Assembly: GCA_947456005.1 (NCBI GenBank)
Contig: CANGRP010000153.1
Coordinates: 1 to 6,088 of the forward strand
Direction of reading: 5' to 3'
From: Caulobacteraceae bacterium
GTDB lineage: Bacteria; Pseudomonadota; Alphaproteobacteria; Caulobacterales; Caulobacteraceae
Length of the DNA stretch: 6,088 nt
This document shows, one piece after another, positions 5,481 through 6,088 of the stretch; position 1 is the first letter of the stretch, and every line of letters starts with the position of its first letter. Below the pieces are notes generated by a model. The model saw only the letters and a list, made by a program, of their open reading frames with translations, had not been told where the DNA came from and ran no database searches. The translations under genes and the position numbers were made by a program.

Positions 5481-6088
5481 CTGTCGCCCGACCCGGCCAG
5501 TTCAGACGCCGAAGCCGCCCTGCGCCCCGGGCCCTGGACGCGCCTGACCCACGCCCTGATCGCCGCCTCTGTCTTCCTGCTGCTGCCCAGCGGCCTGCAG
5601 ATCTTCAACGCCCACCCCGCCCTCTACACCGGGGAGGTCTCGCGCTTCGACTCCCCCTTGCTGGAGATCGGCGCCCGGGAGCGGGGCGAGGCCATGGAGG
5701 GGTACCTTCGGATCGGCGGGCGGGAGTTTGAGACAACGGGCGTGCTGGGCTGGTCGGGTCCTCCGGGTGAGGCTGAGAAGCGCGCCTTCCCCGCCTGGAC
5801 GACCTTGCCCGGATACCGCTCTCTCGCCACTGGCCGGAACTGGCACCTGGCGGCGGCCTGGGGGCTGGGCCTCGGCCTCGCCGCCTACCTGGTCGGCGGC
5901 CTTGCCGGAGGACGGCTCCGCAGAAACCTGGTTCCCACCCGGGCCATGCTGGCACCGCGGGCGGTCCTGGCCGACCTCGCCGCCCACCTCACCCTGCGCC
6001 TGCCGGAGTCCGGCGGCTACAATCTTCTCCAGCGACTGGCCTACCTCGCCGTCGTCGTCCTGATCCTGCCCGCGATGATCGTCTCGGG
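5481..6088 (+). CDS. Membrane cytochrome b subunit (cytochrome b561/COG4117 type), 3'-truncated by the window, CTG start
   Basis: An open frame of 202 codons that runs off the window without a stop. It resembles the di-heme b-type membrane subunits that carry electrons between the quinone pool and a periplasmic oxidoreductase, often a molybdopterin enzyme. It shows WTRLTHALIAASVFLLLPSG (19-38), a first membrane helix with probable heme ligand His24, then LQIFNAHPALYTG (39-51). A loop of about 70 residues follows, with FETTGVLG (83-90) and FPAWTTLPGYRSLATGRNWH (103-122) leading to His122 at the start of helix 2 (122-143). Next come NLVPTRAMLAPR (149-160), a basic/acidic segment, YNLLQRLAYLAV (180-191) and the start of helix 3. 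The start is CTG at 5481 with GGAGG 7 nt upstream. The first in-frame TTG or ATG lies after helix 1, so a start there would delete a heme ligand. The gene is divergent from the thioesterase across 66 bp. Confidence 0.8.
   Translation, partial: MSPDPASSDAEAALRPGPWTRLTHALIAASVFLLLPSGLQIFNAHPALYTGEVSRFDSPLLEIGARERGEAMEGYLRIGGREFETTGVLGWSGPPGEAEKRAFPAWTTLPGYRSLATGRNWHLAAAWGLGLGLAAYLVGGLAGGRLRRNLVPTRAMLAPRAVLADLAAHLTLRLPESGGYNLLQRLAYLAVVVLILPAMIVS

Noticed and set aside
5502..5987. Minus-strand open frame of 161 codons over the cytochrome b region
   Set aside because: The product is low-complexity and has no family features. The plus-strand frame here encodes membrane helices and conserved cytochrome motifs.
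1..6088. A new defence, toxin-antitoxin or secondary-metabolite system
   Set aside because: All seven genes fit ordinary families (or one domain of unknown function) and share the same composition, and no integrase, nuclease or toxin-like small gene pair was found.

Overview
The window is a very high-G+C chromosomal segment with tightly packed genes and strong G/C bias at third codon positions. Gene content, a DUF6491-type secreted protein and the intergenic palindromic repeats point to an alphaproteobacterium, most likely Caulobacterales (Caulobacter, Phenylobacterium or Brevundimonas group). The placement rests on recalled family resemblance and not on a search.

Layout. From 3233 leftward, four minus-strand genes run in one direction: mnmC (bifunctional tRNA wobble-uridine modification enzyme), a small secreted four-cysteine DUF6491-like protein, modA (molybdate-binding protein) and the first 31 codons of modB (molybdate permease), which leaves the window at base 1. 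modA and modB are 3 nt apart and form an operon. The 71-bp and 95-bp gaps around the DUF6491-like gene are long enough for separate promoters. A 104-bp divergent spacer separates mnmC from a plus-strand alpha/beta hydrolase (3338-4228). That gene converges on a minus-strand double-hotdog acyl thioesterase (4482-5414). The 253-bp convergent spacer is almost filled by two copies, 120 bp apart, of a palindromic intergenic repeat. A 66-bp divergent spacer follows, and then a plus-strand membrane cytochrome b (5481 to the window end) whose only credible start is a CTG.

How the genes relate. modAB takes up molybdate. The cytochrome b resembles the b-type subunits (COG4117/cytochrome b561 type) that usually pair with a molybdopterin oxidoreductase, so both ends of the window may serve molybdenum enzymes; the partner gene would lie beyond 6088 and is not visible. 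MnmC, the hydrolase and the thioesterase look like ordinary housekeeping or metabolic genes with no evident link to that theme. I see no defence system, CRISPR array, rRNA, tRNA or transposase gene. The most distinctive signals are the repeat pair, which shows compensatory base changes in one stem, and the CTG-start cytochrome gene, which ATG/GTG/TTG-only gene calling would miss or truncate.
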